Assembly: GCF_003143555.1 (NCBI RefSeq)
Contig: NZ_CP029347.1
Span: 62,001 to 126,000 of the forward strand
Source of the DNA: Saliniradius amylolyticus
GTDB lineage: Bacteria; Pseudomonadota; Gammaproteobacteria; Enterobacterales; Alteromonadaceae
Reading direction: 5' to 3'
DNA length: 64,000 nt
Part shown: one piece after another, positions 42,337 through 51,850 of the stretch
Layout of the letters: each line of letters starts with the position of its first letter
Numbering within the stretch: position 1 is the stretch's first letter
The notes under the pieces: generated by a model
What the model was told of the DNA's origin: nothing
The model's input: only the letters and a program-made list of their open reading frames with translations
Databases searched by the model: none
Program-made: the position numbers and the translations under genes

Positions 42337-42900
42337 TTACCTCTGTCGTAGCCAGCGCTCAATCATCAACAGAGCGCAGGTGCTGCGGGCTTCGGAAAAG
42401 TCTTCCCTGTCGAGCAGGGCATCCATTTTGTTCACTGGCCATTTAACGACTTCCAGGGGCTCGGGTTCGTCGCCGGGGAGACGTTTCGGGTAGAGATCCC
42501 GCGCTACCAAAATGGTCATGGATGCGTTAAAAAAGGCCGGAGCCATGCTGACCTTGTGCAAAGGCAGGAGCTCGCGAGCACCATACCCCACCTCTTCCAT
42601 CAGCTCGCGGTTGCCGGCCTGTTCCGGTGTTTCTCCGGGATCGATCAGGCCCTTGGGAAAGCCCAGTTCATAAGCATGGGCTCCAGCGGCGTATTCTCGT
42701 ACCAGCAACAGAGTGTCATCATCAATAAAGGGAACCAACATCACCGCCCCTCGGCCGGTACCTTTCATGCGCTCAAATTGACGCCGCGCGCCATTGGAGA
42801 ATTCCAGATCAAGCTGTTCGATTCGAAACAACCGGCTCTCTGCCACCACCTGGGCGCGATGAATTTGAGGTAATACTCTGTCGGAATCGCCTTTACTCAT
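42337..42900 (-). CDS. nudE: ADP compounds hydrolase NudE (Nudix)
   Basis: The 187-residue protein has the full Nudix box GLIDPGETPEQAGNRELMEEVG (about residues 89-110, quoted here only to its key residues Gx5Ex7REUxEExG). The surrounding ESRLFRIEQLDLEFSNG and FFNASMTILVARDLYP match E. coli NudE, which hydrolyses ADP-ribose, Ap3A and NADH. ATG 42900 fits the family start (MSKxxSDRVLP); the longer form to 42933 is not needed. It heads the nudE-cysQ-yceI group. Confidence 0.93.
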   Translation of the reverse strand: MSKGDSDRVLPQIHRAQVVAESRLFRIEQLDLEFSNGARRQFERMKGTGRGAVMLVPFIDDDTLLLVREYAAGAHAYELGFPKGLIDPGETPEQAGNRELMEEVGYGARELLPLHKVSMAPAFFNASMTILVARDLYPKRLPGDEPEPLEVVKWPVNKMDALLDREDFSEARSTCALLMIERWLRQR

Positions 42901-42959
42901 TAACCCGTCACGATAAAATACTGATACTTCCACTATAACTTGTCTGTGAGCAATTGCCT

Positions 42960-43637
42960 ATGCTGGCCTGGAATCAAATCGATACGGTGTTATTGGATAT
43001 GGATGGCACGCTGTTGGATCTCCATTTCGATACCCATTTCTGGCTTGAGTGGTTGCCACAAAAGCTGGCTGAGCGAGATGGCTTATCTATACAAGAGGCC
43101 GACGCCCTTATCCGTGCTGAGATGGACCGCACCGCAGGGACCATTGATTGGTACTGTCTGGATCATTGGGCACGTAAGCTGGATATGGATATGATCAGCG
43201 CAAAGCGGGAGGTGCAACACCTCATCGCTATTCGGGATGACACTTTGCCGTTTTTGGACGCTCTGCACGATTCTGGCCGTCAGGTGGTATTGGTCACCAA
43301 TGCTCATCCTGGCAGCCTGTCATTGAAGGTGGAACGCACTCAACTGGACCAGCATATTGACACCCTGATCTCCACTCATGAATTCGGGGTCACCAAAGAA
43401 TCCCAGTCTTTATGGCAAAAGCTACAGCAGCATCTGGGTTTCAATCCGGCCAGAACCCTGTTTGTGGACGACAGCCTGCCTATCCTGGATGCTGCTCAGG
43501 CCTTTGGCATCGGCCATCTGTTGGCGGTGCAAAACCCCGATTCAAAACAGCCGCACCGGAAAGTGGAAAAATACCCGGCCACGGCGGATTATCGGGAGTT
43601 GCTCGAGGCCATACGCGCTGCGCCGATTAAAGTTTAA
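42960..43637 (+). CDS. yrfG: GMP/IMP nucleotidase YrfG (HAD family)
   Basis: The 225-residue HAD-superfamily protein has motif I DMDGTLLD (about 14-21), motif II region VLVTNAHP, and DDSLPILDAAQAFG as motif IV. E. coli YrfG dephosphorylates GMP and IMP. The ATG at 42960 is chosen; a TTG two codons upstream is possible. It is divergent from nudE, as in E. coli, and its 3' end overlaps gspN by 11 bases. In E. coli hslR follows it; here the gsp operon lies between them. Confidence 0.93.
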   Translation: MLAWNQIDTVLLDMDGTLLDLHFDTHFWLEWLPQKLAERDGLSIQEADALIRAEMDRTAGTIDWYCLDHWARKLDMDMISAKREVQHLIAIRDDTLPFLDALHDSGRQVVLVTNAHPGSLSLKVERTQLDQHIDTLISTHEFGVTKESQSLWQKLQQHLGFNPARTLFVDDSLPILDAAQAFGIGHLLAVQNPDSKQPHRKVEKYPATADYRELLEAIRAAPIKV

Positions 43638-44373
43638 CGCGATAATAGCCCTGAGCGTCAGGCTGGCCAAAAAAGCGCGCTGCGTCGTGTACTTCCTGTG
43701 GCAGAGAGGCGTCTGGCTTAAAGCGACCCTGCACCCGAATCTTAAAGTTCGCGGGTACGATCGCGGTGGCGCTGAGTCCGAAGCTGTTGGGCTCTTGTAC
43801 CTGAATTTCCAACGTGCCCTCCGAGCAGGTTAATTGGGCGTCAAACTGCCCCAGAGCGATAGGGCCTTGAGTGCCCGCCACGGAGGCGTTTAGCCATTGT
43901 CCCTGACCTTGTAGTCGCTGACATTGCCGATCGGCAATGGCCAGGTTATCGATGGCCAACTTGAAGCGTCCCCCGGCCTTCACCGGGAGGGGGAGCGGCA
44001 ACCGGGCGATAACCGGTGCAGTGGGCAGATAAAGCTGCAAGTCCTCAGCTTGGATTTCATCACTACTGAGGTTGATCTGTCCCTTAAGAGCCAGCGCGTC
44101 TGCGTCGCGCAGATCACCTGCGTCCAGCTCCAGTGCGATTTGTCCCAGTAGCAATGGCCAGGGGTTGAGTTGCCAATGAACCTCATCGACGGGGAAGCCC
44201 TGAAGTACTAACTGCCCGAGTTTGCCTTGCCAGAGGGTGCCGCTGGCGCCACTAAACTCAACGCCTTTGGGTAGAGCTAACCTGGGCAGTACCTGATTGG
44301 CAGGTAACTGAACCAGCAGGAAAATCACATAGGTTAACAGCAGGACGAGGCTGAAGCGCACGCGTGGCCACAT
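43627..44373 (-). CDS. gspN: Type II secretion system protein N
   Basis: GspN is the last gene of the gsp operon in many gammaproteobacteria; it is a bitopic inner-membrane protein whose exact role is not settled. The 248-residue product has one membrane helix (about 7-28, FSLVLLLTYVIFLLVQLPANQ) and a periplasmic domain with SGASGTLWQGKLGQL and HWQLNPWPLL. ATG 44373 lies one base after the gspM stop. Its identity rests on its place in the operon and this pattern. Confidence 0.87.
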   Translation of the reverse strand: MWPRVRFSLVLLLTYVIFLLVQLPANQVLPRLALPKGVEFSGASGTLWQGKLGQLVLQGFPVDEVHWQLNPWPLLLGQIALELDAGDLRDADALALKGQINLSSDEIQAEDLQLYLPTAPVIARLPLPLPVKAGGRFKLAIDNLAIADRQCQRLQGQGQWLNASVAGTQGPIALGQFDAQLTCSEGTLEIQVQEPNSFGLSATAIVPANFKIRVQGRFKPDASLPQEVHDAARFFGQPDAQGYYRVKL

Positions 44374-44374
44374 A

Positions 44375-44851
44375 TCAGCCAGCCCCCAGTCTGAGTCGGC
44401 GAATACGGATGAAGCCACTGGTTTCGGTCTCGGCAAAGTCAGCGTCCAGAATCACAATGCCTTGTTGCTCCAGGCCATGGAGCCAGTCCAAAACCTTATC
44501 GAAGGCCGCCGAGTCTACCCATACCTGGAGCTCATCGCCTTGAGGCTGCATCCGCGCGATGCTGATGTTCGCCTGGCTGGCACTGTGATTGACCATCTGG
44601 GGTAAGGAGCCGCGAAACGACGTTTGTTGTTGGCCGCCTCTTAACTGCTCGGCGCGAGCAACGTTCTGTTTCACCCATTGCAGCATGGATTGACGGCTGT
44701 CGATCAGGGTCTGATGACGATCTATGGACTGATTCAGAGGTGCCCACACCAGATAATAGAATAACAGTAGCGCCAAAATAATTGCCGCCGAGAGCACCAG
44801 GCGCTGCTCGCGATCGTTCAACTGTTGGTATCTTTGCAATATTGGATTCAC
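44375..44851 (-). CDS. gspM: Type II secretion system protein M
   Basis: GspM is a small inner-membrane assembly-platform protein that partners GspL. The 158-residue protein has a short cytoplasmic start (NDREQRLVLSA), one membrane helix (about 21-38), a coiled stretch and a ferredoxin-like periplasmic domain. The order GspL-GspM-GspN with gaps of one base supports the call. Confidence 0.92.
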   Translation of the reverse strand: MNPILQRYQQLNDREQRLVLSAAIILALLLFYYLVWAPLNQSIDRHQTLIDSRQSMLQWVKQNVARAEQLRGGQQQTSFRGSLPQMVNHSASQANISIARMQPQGDELQVWVDSAAFDKVLDWLHGLEQQGIVILDADFAETETSGFIRIRRLRLGAG

Positions 44852-44852
44852 G

Positions 44853-46046
44853 TTAACTCCTTACAGCCAGCGAGCTGATAACGCCGTCATCGGTGTTATT
44901 GATGGCCCCTTGTTCCACCTCAAAGCCCTGCGCCTGGGCTGCCTGGCGGAAGCGTTCGATGCTCTCGAAGCGTTCGGCACTGACCTGCATTCTTAGCTCA
45001 GCGCGTTTGGCGTCAAAGCGCAGGGTCTGGGGTTTGATATTGGTACCACTAAAGGCAGGCTGTAGCTGGCTGAGAAGGGTCAGCAGAGAGGCCTGGCCGC
45101 CACCTTGTTCCAGCTTGGCCAGTTGCTGATTTAACTGGGCCCGCACATTCACTACCCGGGTCACGTCTGGGAACGCCTGGCGGAATGTCTGGGTTATCTG
45201 TTGTTGTAGCTCACTGCTTTTCTGGCTGAGCTGATAGGCCTGTAGGCCCTTATCAAACAGGGTGACGGCCAGGGCGATGCCAGCAAGCACTGCTACCGGG
45301 CGCCAAAGATGGGGCTGACTGGACTTTTGCTTCTTGGGTTTGAAAGGCCCTTGTAGCAGGTTAAACGTGGTGTCGATGGCGCCCTGGGCTAAGACCTGCA
45401 TGGGCATCTCCCTGAGCGGCTGGCTGACATCAAATAGCGATTCGGGTAAGGGATGGTCGCTGTAGTTGGTGACCTTAACCGGCTGTTCGTGCTCCCCTGC
45501 ATAACCCTCTAACAAAGGGAGTAACCACTCACTTTCGCCCTGAATTCCTTTCCATTGGTCCTGACGCACCAGAACCTGACCCTCCAGTTGAAGCAGAGTC
45601 CAGCCATCGGGCGTATGTGGCAAGGCCAGAATATCCGGTAGCAGACGATCACAATAGAGGCCAGCCTGATCGAGCCAGTTCAACCACATGTTCACTAGGG
45701 CTTTATCCACCACCGCGATGGCCTGGCGTTCACCTTCTTTAGGTCCCAGCGCAAACAGCTGGCTATCTACATCGGTGCTGAGCTCTTCTTCCAGCATGTA
45801 GGGGATAGCGGCCAGTACTTTACGTGAGGCACGGACAGGCAGCGTCAGCCAGCGCAGCAAGACATCGCTGCCCGGAGCGAGGGCGATCACAGGTCGTTCA
45901 CCCGCCCGGTCTTTGAGACTGCCGAGAGCCGTGGCATCCGGCAGCTCCCCGGAGGCGATAACATCCCGCTCGCTTTGTGACCAGACCAGCCAGTAAATGG
46001 GGTCGCTCTGGCTTGAGCCCAGGCGTAGCACAAGTTGTTCTGACAT
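44853..46046 (-). CDS. gspL: Type II secretion system protein L
   Basis: GspL links the cytoplasmic ATPase GspE to the inner-membrane platform. The 397-residue protein has a large actin-like cytoplasmic domain (1-245, LEEELSTDVDSQLFALG among others), one membrane helix (about 248-266, PVAVLAGIALAVTLFDKG) and a periplasmic domain with the LLxxLxPAF-type pattern (LLSQLQPAFSG). Its start overlaps the gspK stop by one base. Confidence 0.92.
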   Translation of the reverse strand: MSEQLVLRLGSSQSDPIYWLVWSQSERDVIASGELPDATALGSLKDRAGERPVIALAPGSDVLLRWLTLPVRASRKVLAAIPYMLEEELSTDVDSQLFALGPKEGERQAIAVVDKALVNMWLNWLDQAGLYCDRLLPDILALPHTPDGWTLLQLEGQVLVRQDQWKGIQGESEWLLPLLEGYAGEHEQPVKVTNYSDHPLPESLFDVSQPLREMPMQVLAQGAIDTTFNLLQGPFKPKKQKSSQPHLWRPVAVLAGIALAVTLFDKGLQAYQLSQKSSELQQQITQTFRQAFPDVTRVVNVRAQLNQQLAKLEQGGGQASLLTLLSQLQPAFSGTNIKPQTLRFDAKRAELRMQVSAERFESIERFRQAAQAQGFEVEQGAINNTDDGVISSLAVRS

Positions 46047-47020
46047 CAGTATCCTCCAAATTCCCGGCTTATCACGCTGGATTGTTTGCCGTCGCTGACC
46101 CGAATTAGCGATGTCATGCTAAAACTGGCCTCATTGTAACGGGCCCGGGTATGTAAAATAAAATGCTCTGTGGTCACTGTGAGTCGCTGTTTTTGCTGTT
46201 CGGTCAGCGAAAGGGCGCTGATTTCCGGTAGTCCGAGGAAGTCACTCACGTCTTGCCAGCCGTCCGGGGGACGGTTGCTCACCAGGCTTTTAGCGGTTTC
46301 TACCGTCACTCCGGGGCCTAAAGCCGCAATTAATACGGGAGCCGTTTGCTCGGTCAGCGTGTTCACATTAACACGCCATTCGCTATTGCCGGGCAACACA
46401 CACAGCAGCGGCATCAGCGCCTGCAAGTATTCAGGCTCGGCGCCGTTGACCATTCTTAGTTCGGACAGATTGACCATCAACCCATTGGCGGGCAGATAAG
46501 GCGGTACTCTGGACTCGTAGTCTGGGTCTTCCGCGCCGTAGGGGCGCATACGCGGATCGTCATCCAGCCAGTCGATCAGCGAGTCGTTCAGTACATCGGC
46601 TTCATAGCTGGGAATACTGACCGGCTCACTTTGCAGCATGGCCTTAAAACCTTCGCTAAGCCGCTGGTTTGCGCCCTGGTCTTCGCCAGGCTGCAAGGCA
46701 TTGAGATTAAAACAGCTTTGCGCGTCTTCCAGCCTGGCTTCGATCATGCCTTGAGGCAAGGGAAACTGAATATCCTCGGCAGCCCAGGGCTGATTTCGGT
46801 GAACCACACCGTCGGCTTTTTGCTGCAGTTCGAGCAGTGACTTGAGTGCGAACTGTTCAGCACCCATGGCGTACCAGTAAGCCTGGTTGTTGTCCTTAAT
46901 ATTAACCACGCGCTGGATCTGCAGCTGCAGACGGCTGCCCATTTCTGTAGCGACAATGGCCACCAGCGCCACCACCATCAATACCATAACCAAGGCGACG
47001 CCTCTATTGCGTGATGGCAT
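46046..47020 (-). CDS. gspK: Type II secretion system minor pseudopilin K
   Basis: GspK caps the pseudopilus tip with GspI and GspJ. The 324-residue protein starts with a prepilin-type segment (NRGVALVMVLMVVALVAIVATEM) that lacks the Glu at +5, as is normal for GspK, and has the large alpha domain with INALQP-like (FNLNALQPGEDQG) and DWLDDDPRMRPYGAEDPDY. Its length fits the family. It overlaps gspJ by 17 bases. Confidence 0.93.
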   Translation of the reverse strand: MPSRNRGVALVMVLMVVALVAIVATEMGSRLQLQIQRVVNIKDNNQAYWYAMGAEQFALKSLLELQQKADGVVHRNQPWAAEDIQFPLPQGMIEARLEDAQSCFNLNALQPGEDQGANQRLSEGFKAMLQSEPVSIPSYEADVLNDSLIDWLDDDPRMRPYGAEDPDYESRVPPYLPANGLMVNLSELRMVNGAEPEYLQALMPLLCVLPGNSEWRVNVNTLTEQTAPVLIAALGPGVTVETAKSLVSNRPPDGWQDVSDFLGLPEISALSLTEQQKQRLTVTTEHFILHTRARYNEASFSMTSLIRVSDGKQSSVISREFGGY

Positions 47021-47645
47021 TGGTGCCTCCCTTGCCGGTCAGCAAGAATTCGCGCCGGATCATCCCGAAATCTTCGGTGGTTAGTTCCACCGCTACCGCC
47101 ATTGGAAGCTCTGTAGCGGTATAGCTGTTACTCCAGGTGTTGCTGTCTCTGTCGTTGTTGATGGGTGCGGTAGCAAACTGCAATTGCAGATCTTCCACCC
47201 GCTCTAACAACACCCTTATTTCAGGTTCATGACCAATCACATTGTCGGGATAATTATGATGTAGCCGTTCCAGTTTGCCATCGCGCAAGCGGTATCCCAC
47301 GGCTTGTAAGCGGCTACGAGGCAGCATCAGCTGAGGGTTATGCCAGCCGCCGCGCACGAAGGCCATACCGTCGGCGTCGCTCTGTAGTTGATCTTCCCCG
47401 CCGCTGAACACAATGTCGTTGCCCTGACCCTCTATCCGTACTGAACGAGGGACGGCCTGCAGCAGATCCCGCTCCAGATAGAGCATGGTGCGCTGTAGCT
47501 TTTCGAACGCTTCGAATTGCTCTGAGGAAAGTCGATCGCTATCCAGAACCGTGCTAAGAACACTGTAAGAGGCCAGGCCAATCAGACTGAATATGGCCAT
47601 GGCCAGTAAAATCTCAATAAGCGTAAAACCGCGGTTAGTCATCAT
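47004..47645 (-). CDS. gspJ: Type II secretion system minor pseudopilin J
   Basis: The 213-residue protein has the prepilin leader and N-methylated helix NRGFTLIEILLAMAIFSLIG, with Glu at +5, and the GspJ body with DSDRLSSEQFEAFEKLQRTMLYLERDLLQ. ATG 47645 and the adjacent ATG 47642 are both possible; they overlap the gspI stop. Cleavage by a prepilin peptidase (not in this window) is expected. Confidence 0.92.
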   Translation of the reverse strand: MMTNRGFTLIEILLAMAIFSLIGLASYSVLSTVLDSDRLSSEQFEAFEKLQRTMLYLERDLLQAVPRSVRIEGQGNDIVFSGGEDQLQSDADGMAFVRGGWHNPQLMLPRSRLQAVGYRLRDGKLERLHHNYPDNVIGHEPEIRVLLERVEDLQLQFATAPINNDRDSNTWSNSYTATELPMAVAVELTTEDFGMIRREFLLTGKGGTNAITQ

Positions 47646-48039
47646 TGCTCTGGCCTGCCTGGCGCAATCCTGTTTGGGTGACAAAGGTGCTGACGACGGT
47701 GATGACCCGCTCCTTGTTATTGGCCGGGCTGACGTGGATATCGACGGCGCGCATTTGCCGGTCGCCGGTCTCTTTGACCGTTTGGCGCCAGTACCAGTCT
47801 TGTTGCGCTAACTGCTGAGTACCAGAACGGTTATTTTCCGGTGGCCACTGCTGTTCAAGCTGCAATTGGGTTAAACGGTTATTGGCGACCCAGGTGGCGA
47901 AGGTCAGGTCCTTAAGTGTAGTGACATTGGTCAGGTGATCGGTGGCTGCCTTCATTACTGCGCTGCCAGTGAGGGCAAAGATTACCAGCGCCACCATAAT
48001 CTCCAGCAGGGTCATTCCCTTATTGCGATGGATGATCAT
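47635..48039 (-). CDS. gspI: Type II secretion system minor pseudopilin I
   Basis: The 134-residue protein begins HRNKGMTLLEIMVALVIFALTG, a type IV prepilin signal with Glu at +5, and continues with ATDHLTNVTTLKDLTFATWVANNRLTQLQLE, the GspI pattern (quoted in part). It starts inside the gspH end (four-base overlap) and overlaps gspJ. Confidence 0.92.
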   Translation of the reverse strand: MIIHRNKGMTLLEIMVALVIFALTGSAVMKAATDHLTNVTTLKDLTFATWVANNRLTQLQLEQQWPPENNRSGTQQLAQQDWYWRQTVKETGDRQMRAVDIHVSPANNKERVITVVSTFVTQTGLRQAGQSNDD

Positions 48040-48665
48040 AGGGGGGCCGCCGTATCCATTGGACCTTTCAGCGTCACAGGAGGGAACGCCTGACCCTGTA
48101 GCCGGAAGTAGACGGGGGAGTCACTACTGAACGTGGGTTCGTAACTGAGCAGCAGGCTAAAGGGCGTCAGGTCACCACTGGATAACAACCAGATTTGTGG
48201 CGGTGGAAGAGGCTTCTGTTGGTCGTTGCCAATTTGGGTTTCGGCGTCACTCACTGAAAGCTCTTCGTCAAACACTTCCTGACTGAACAGGCTATCGTCT
48301 TCTTGCCAAGGCAGATCGGTCAGCTGCAACTCCATTGCGAATTCCTCCGGCAACTGGTGCTCTCTTAACACCTGTGAGTCAGTACTGATTCTGCGCCATC
48401 GCTGGTCTTCATCAAGAACCATAAAGAAATATCGGTTCTTTTCTGGTTCGACGCGCAGGCCCAGCTGCTGTTGATTTAAAATGGCGTGATCTGAAGCCAT
48501 ATTCAGCACCACCTGTAAGCGTTGGGCCTGTTTTTGTAGCCGATCCTGAGCGCTGTTGCCAAAGCCCGTCAGGGTAATAGTGCCCACCATTAGTCCCATC
48601 AATAGCAGGACCAGCATGACTTCCAGCAGGGTAAACCCGCGCTGAGGATAGGTGGGCAACGACAT
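48036..48665 (-). CDS. gspH: Type II secretion system pseudopilin H
   Basis: The 209-residue protein has the prepilin signal PQRGFTLLEVMLVLLLMGLM and the GspH/FimT body, with VEPEKNRYFFMVLDEDQRW and QIWLLSSGDLTPF. It is a little longer than many GspH proteins owing to an acidic insert (about 130-150). It is tightly coupled to gspG (three-base gap) and gspI. Confidence 0.9.
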   Translation of the reverse strand: MSLPTYPQRGFTLLEVMLVLLLMGLMVGTITLTGFGNSAQDRLQKQAQRLQVVLNMASDHAILNQQQLGLRVEPEKNRYFFMVLDEDQRWRRISTDSQVLREHQLPEEFAMELQLTDLPWQEDDSLFSQEVFDEELSVSDAETQIGNDQQKPLPPPQIWLLSSGDLTPFSLLLSYEPTFSSDSPVYFRLQGQAFPPVTLKGPMDTAAPL

Positions 48666-48668
48666 AGG

Positions 48669-49106
48669 TTAGTTCAGGTATTCTTCCAGGTTCCAGTTGC
48701 CGATATCGTCCTCGGTACCGGGCTGCATGTCCGGGCCTGCAGAGAAGATGTCGAAGGTGCCCATCTCACCGGGACTCAGGAGCTGGTAGTCGTTACCCCA
48801 AGGATCCTGCGGCAGACGGTTAATAAAGCCTTCCTGTGGATAGTTACGGGGAATGGGGTCCATCGTGGGCTGATTGACCAGCGCCTCTAGCCCTTGCTCC
48901 GTGGTGGGGAACATGTTGGTACGCACCTTGTACATTTGCATGGCGCTTTCAAGTTGCTGAATGTCGATGGCGGCCTTTTTAAGCTGGGCGGTTTCCTGAT
49001 TGCCGAGGATAGCCGGGGCGACCAGGGCGGCCATCATGCCGATGATCAGCAGTACCACCATCACTTCGATCAGGCTGAATCCAGAGTGTCTTTTCATATG
49101 CTTCAT
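48669..49106 (-). CDS. gspG: Type II secretion system major pseudopilin G
   Basis: GspG forms the shaft of the pseudopilus. The 145-residue protein has the prepilin signal HSGFSLIEVMVVLLIIGMMA, the conserved YKVRTNMFPTTEQGLEALV, PRNYPQEGFINRLPQDPWGNDYQ and calcium-site residues near FDIFSAGPDMQPGTEDDIGNW. All are diagnostic of GspG. It overlaps the gspF stop (TAATG). Confidence 0.97.
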   Translation of the reverse strand: MKHMKRHSGFSLIEVMVVLLIIGMMAALVAPAILGNQETAQLKKAAIDIQQLESAMQMYKVRTNMFPTTEQGLEALVNQPTMDPIPRNYPQEGFINRLPQDPWGNDYQLLSPGEMGTFDIFSAGPDMQPGTEDDIGNWNLEEYLN

Positions 49107-50326
49107 TACAGATTTACCATGTTGTTTAATGCCAGAATAGGTTGCAGTATGGCCATGACGATAAACATGACAATACCCGCCATAGACACGATCAACACCG
49201 GCTCAAATACCTTGAGTGCGACATTGATCAATGCCTCAAATTCACGATCCTGATTATCGGCGGCCCGGGTCAGCATCTGCTGAAGCTCGCCGCTACGCTC
49301 ACCGGAGGCGATCATATGCATCATCATCGGTGGAAAGATCTTGGTCTTATCCAGGGCGCCGCGCAGGCTAGACCCTTCCTTGACATTATCCGCCGCCTCA
49401 TTGATGCAGTTACGAATGTGTCGATTCTCCAGCACCCCGGCTGAGATACGCATGGCTTCCAGCAGCGGAACGGCACTGGAGGTCAGGATACTCAGGGTGC
49501 GGGCAAAACGCGCTGTGTTCAGGCCCCTTGCAACCTTGCCCAGCAAGGGCAGCTTAAGTAACTGCCGGTGCCACCGCAATCGGATATGGGGAACTTGAAG
49601 TAAGCGACGCACTAATACGGCCAGCAGCAGTATAACAATGCCCAGAATCAGCACATAATCTCGCAACCAATCGCTGATGCCGATCATGACCTGAGTAATC
49701 AGGGGAAGTTCCTGACCCATGGTTTCAAACTGTCCGACGATCTTGGGCACCACCAGAGTGAGCAGCGCGATGACTACCGACAGGGCGACTACCAACATCA
49801 TACTGGGATAGATGAGTGCCTGAATAATTTGGTTGCGGGTCTGATTACGTTTTTCTGTATAGTCGGCCAAGCGATTTAATACGGTGTGCAGATGCCCGGA
49901 TTTTTCGCCGGCAGCGACCATCGCCCGATACAATTCATCGAAGACCGCCGGATATTCGGCCATGGCGTCGGCCAGACCATAGCCTTCCACCACTTTTGAG
50001 CGTACCGTCATCATCATATCGCGATGGCGCGGCTTTTCGCATTGTTCGGCTACGGCATACAGGGCCTCTTCGATAGGCAGCGCCGACTCGACCAGAGTGG
50101 CTAACTGACGGGTAAGCAGTGCCAGGTCGCTGGTAGAAATCTTTTGTTGAAACAGCTTAAACGAGCCGGAGGCCGACTTTTCCTTGCTGCGGGTTTGATT
50201 CACTTCTAATGGGATTAAACCTGAATCCCGAAGTTGCTGACGGGCCTGGCGCGCGTTATCCGCTTCTAACACGCCTGACTTATTGCGGCCGGCCTGTGTC
50301 ATGGCCTTGTAGGCAAAGGCGGCCAT
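49106..50326 (-). CDS. gspF: Type II secretion system inner-membrane platform protein F
   Basis: The 406-residue protein has the two-fold repeated GspF domain with three membrane helices. The signatures are LALLTRQLATLVESALPIEEAL and FARTLSILTSSAVPLLEAM (quoted in part), with the final MAILQPILALNNMV. It is the polytopic platform core. It starts one base after the gspE stop. Confidence 0.96.
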   Translation of the reverse strand: MAAFAYKAMTQAGRNKSGVLEADNARQARQQLRDSGLIPLEVNQTRSKEKSASGSFKLFQQKISTSDLALLTRQLATLVESALPIEEALYAVAEQCEKPRHRDMMMTVRSKVVEGYGLADAMAEYPAVFDELYRAMVAAGEKSGHLHTVLNRLADYTEKRNQTRNQIIQALIYPSMMLVVALSVVIALLTLVVPKIVGQFETMGQELPLITQVMIGISDWLRDYVLILGIVILLLAVLVRRLLQVPHIRLRWHRQLLKLPLLGKVARGLNTARFARTLSILTSSAVPLLEAMRISAGVLENRHIRNCINEAADNVKEGSSLRGALDKTKIFPPMMMHMIASGERSGELQQMLTRAADNQDREFEALINVALKVFEPVLIVSMAGIVMFIVMAILQPILALNNMVNL

Positions 50327-50327
50327 A

Positions 50328-51848
50328 TCAGTCTTCCCTCGTGACGCGCAACACTTCTTCTAAGGAGGTAATGCCCAGCATTACCTTCTGACAGCCATCG
50401 TCGCGGATGCTCGGGGAAATGGCGCGTACATAGCGTTCAATATTCTGTTCGCCTTTGCCGTTATGCACCATATCACGGATGGTTTCATCCACTTCCAGTA
50501 GTTCGTGGATGCCCGTTCGGCCACGGTAACCGGTGTGATTGCAGGCGGCACATCCGGCTGGACCATAGATGGTGACATCCTTGGCTTCATCCTTATCCAG
50601 TCCCAGGATCTTGCGCTCTTGTTTAGACAAGGTATGGGGCGTTTTACATTCCGGGCACAGGGTACGCACTAGACGCTGCGATAACACCGCCAGTAGACTG
50701 GACGATAACAAGAATGGCTCAATGCCCATATCTTCCAACCGGGTTATGGCACCGGAGGCGGTATTGGTGTGTAAGGTCGACAGGACCAAATGGCCGGTTA
50801 AACTGGCCTGCACCGCAATCTGGGCGGTTTCTAGATCCCGGATTTCCCCCACCATGACCACATCCGGGTCCTGACGCAGGATCGCTCTGAGTCCGCGGGC
50901 AAAGGTCATATCCACTCTGGGGTTGACCTGAGTCTGACCGATGCCTTCCAGATCGTATTCGATAGGGTCTTCCACGGTCAGGATATTACGGTCTTTGGTA
51001 TTGATCTCGCTAAGTCCGGCATAGAGAGTGGTACTCTTGCCGGAGCCGGTGGGGCCGGTGACCAAAATAATGCCATGAGGCTTTCTAATCAGGGCCGAAA
51101 CGGAATGACGTATGGCCTTGGTCATGCCCAGATCTTCTAAATTCAGACGGGCGGTGTTTTTGTCCAGCAAACGCAATACGACCCGTTCACCATGATTGGA
51201 CGGCATGGTACTGACCCGAACATCCACCGCCCGGCCTGCAATTCGCAACGTAATACGGCCATCCTGAGGCACACGCTTCTCGGCGATATCCAGCCTCGCC
51301 ATGACCTTGATGCGGGATACCAGCATGGACGCCATCTTACGGCTGGGGCGCAGTATCTCACGAAGTACCCCATCGACCCGGAAACGGATGATCAGATGCT
51401 TCTCGAACGTTTCGATATGAATATCCGAGGCACCTTCCTTGATGGCTTCGCTGAGCATGGCGTTGATCAGCTTGATAATCGGGGCGTCGTCTTCGCTTTC
51501 CAGTAGATCTTCGGTCTCCGGCAGCTCTTCTGCCAGAGTGAACAGGTCATCCTCATTGCCAATGTCTTCCATTAACTGCTTGGCCTCTGAGGAGTCGCGC
51601 TGGAAAGCCTTGGTCAGCAGAGACTCGAAGTTGTCAGCCGGGATCTTATGCAACTGGAAGGGCTGGCCCAGAAAACGCCGCACCTCGGCAAAGATATGCA
51701 GCGGCGTTTCGGCGGTGTGGTAGAGCAGTGCCGGGTCGGCGGAGGTGTCCAATAACACCTGATGACGCCGGGCAAAACCAAACGAGAGCTGGCGGTGCTC
51801 AGTGCCTTCGTTCTGAATAGGCGCCATCGGCTCGACTTGATCACTCAT
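50328..51848 (-). CDS. gspE: Type II secretion system ATPase E
   Basis: GspE powers pseudopilus assembly. The 506-residue protein has an N-terminal GspL-binding domain and an ATPase domain with Walker [13 protein letters not shown], Asp and His boxes and Walker B-type MVGEIRD. Between them and the C-terminus is a zinc-binding tetracysteine motif, CPEC...CAAC. Two conserved GspE features, [15 protein letters not shown] and [10 protein letters not shown], confirm it. It starts two bases after gspD. Confidence 0.96.
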   Translation of the reverse strand: MSDQVEPMAPIQNEGTEHRQLSFGFARRHQVLLDTSADPALLYHTAETPLHIFAEVRRFLGQPFQLHKIPADNFESLLTKAFQRDSSEAKQLMEDIGNEDDLFTLAEELPETEDLLESEDDAPIIKLINAMLSEAIKEGASDIHIETFEKHLIIRFRVDGVLREILRPSRKMASMLVSRIKVMARLDIAEKRVPQDGRITLRIAGRAVDVRVSTMPSNHGERVVLRLLDKNTARLNLEDLGMTKAIRHSVSALIRKPHGIILVTGPTGSGKSTTLYAGLSEINTKDRNILTVEDPIEYDLEGIGQTQVNPRVDMTFARGLRAILRQDPDVVMVGEIRDLETAQIAVQASLTGHLVLSTLHTNTASGAITRLEDMGIEPFLLSSSLLAVLSQRLVRTLCPECKTPHTLSKQERKILGLDKDEAKDVTIYGPAGCAACNHTGYRGRTGIHELLEVDETIRDMVHNGKGEQNIERYVRAISPSIRDDGCQKVMLGITSLEEVLRVTRED

Positions 51849-51850
51849 CC

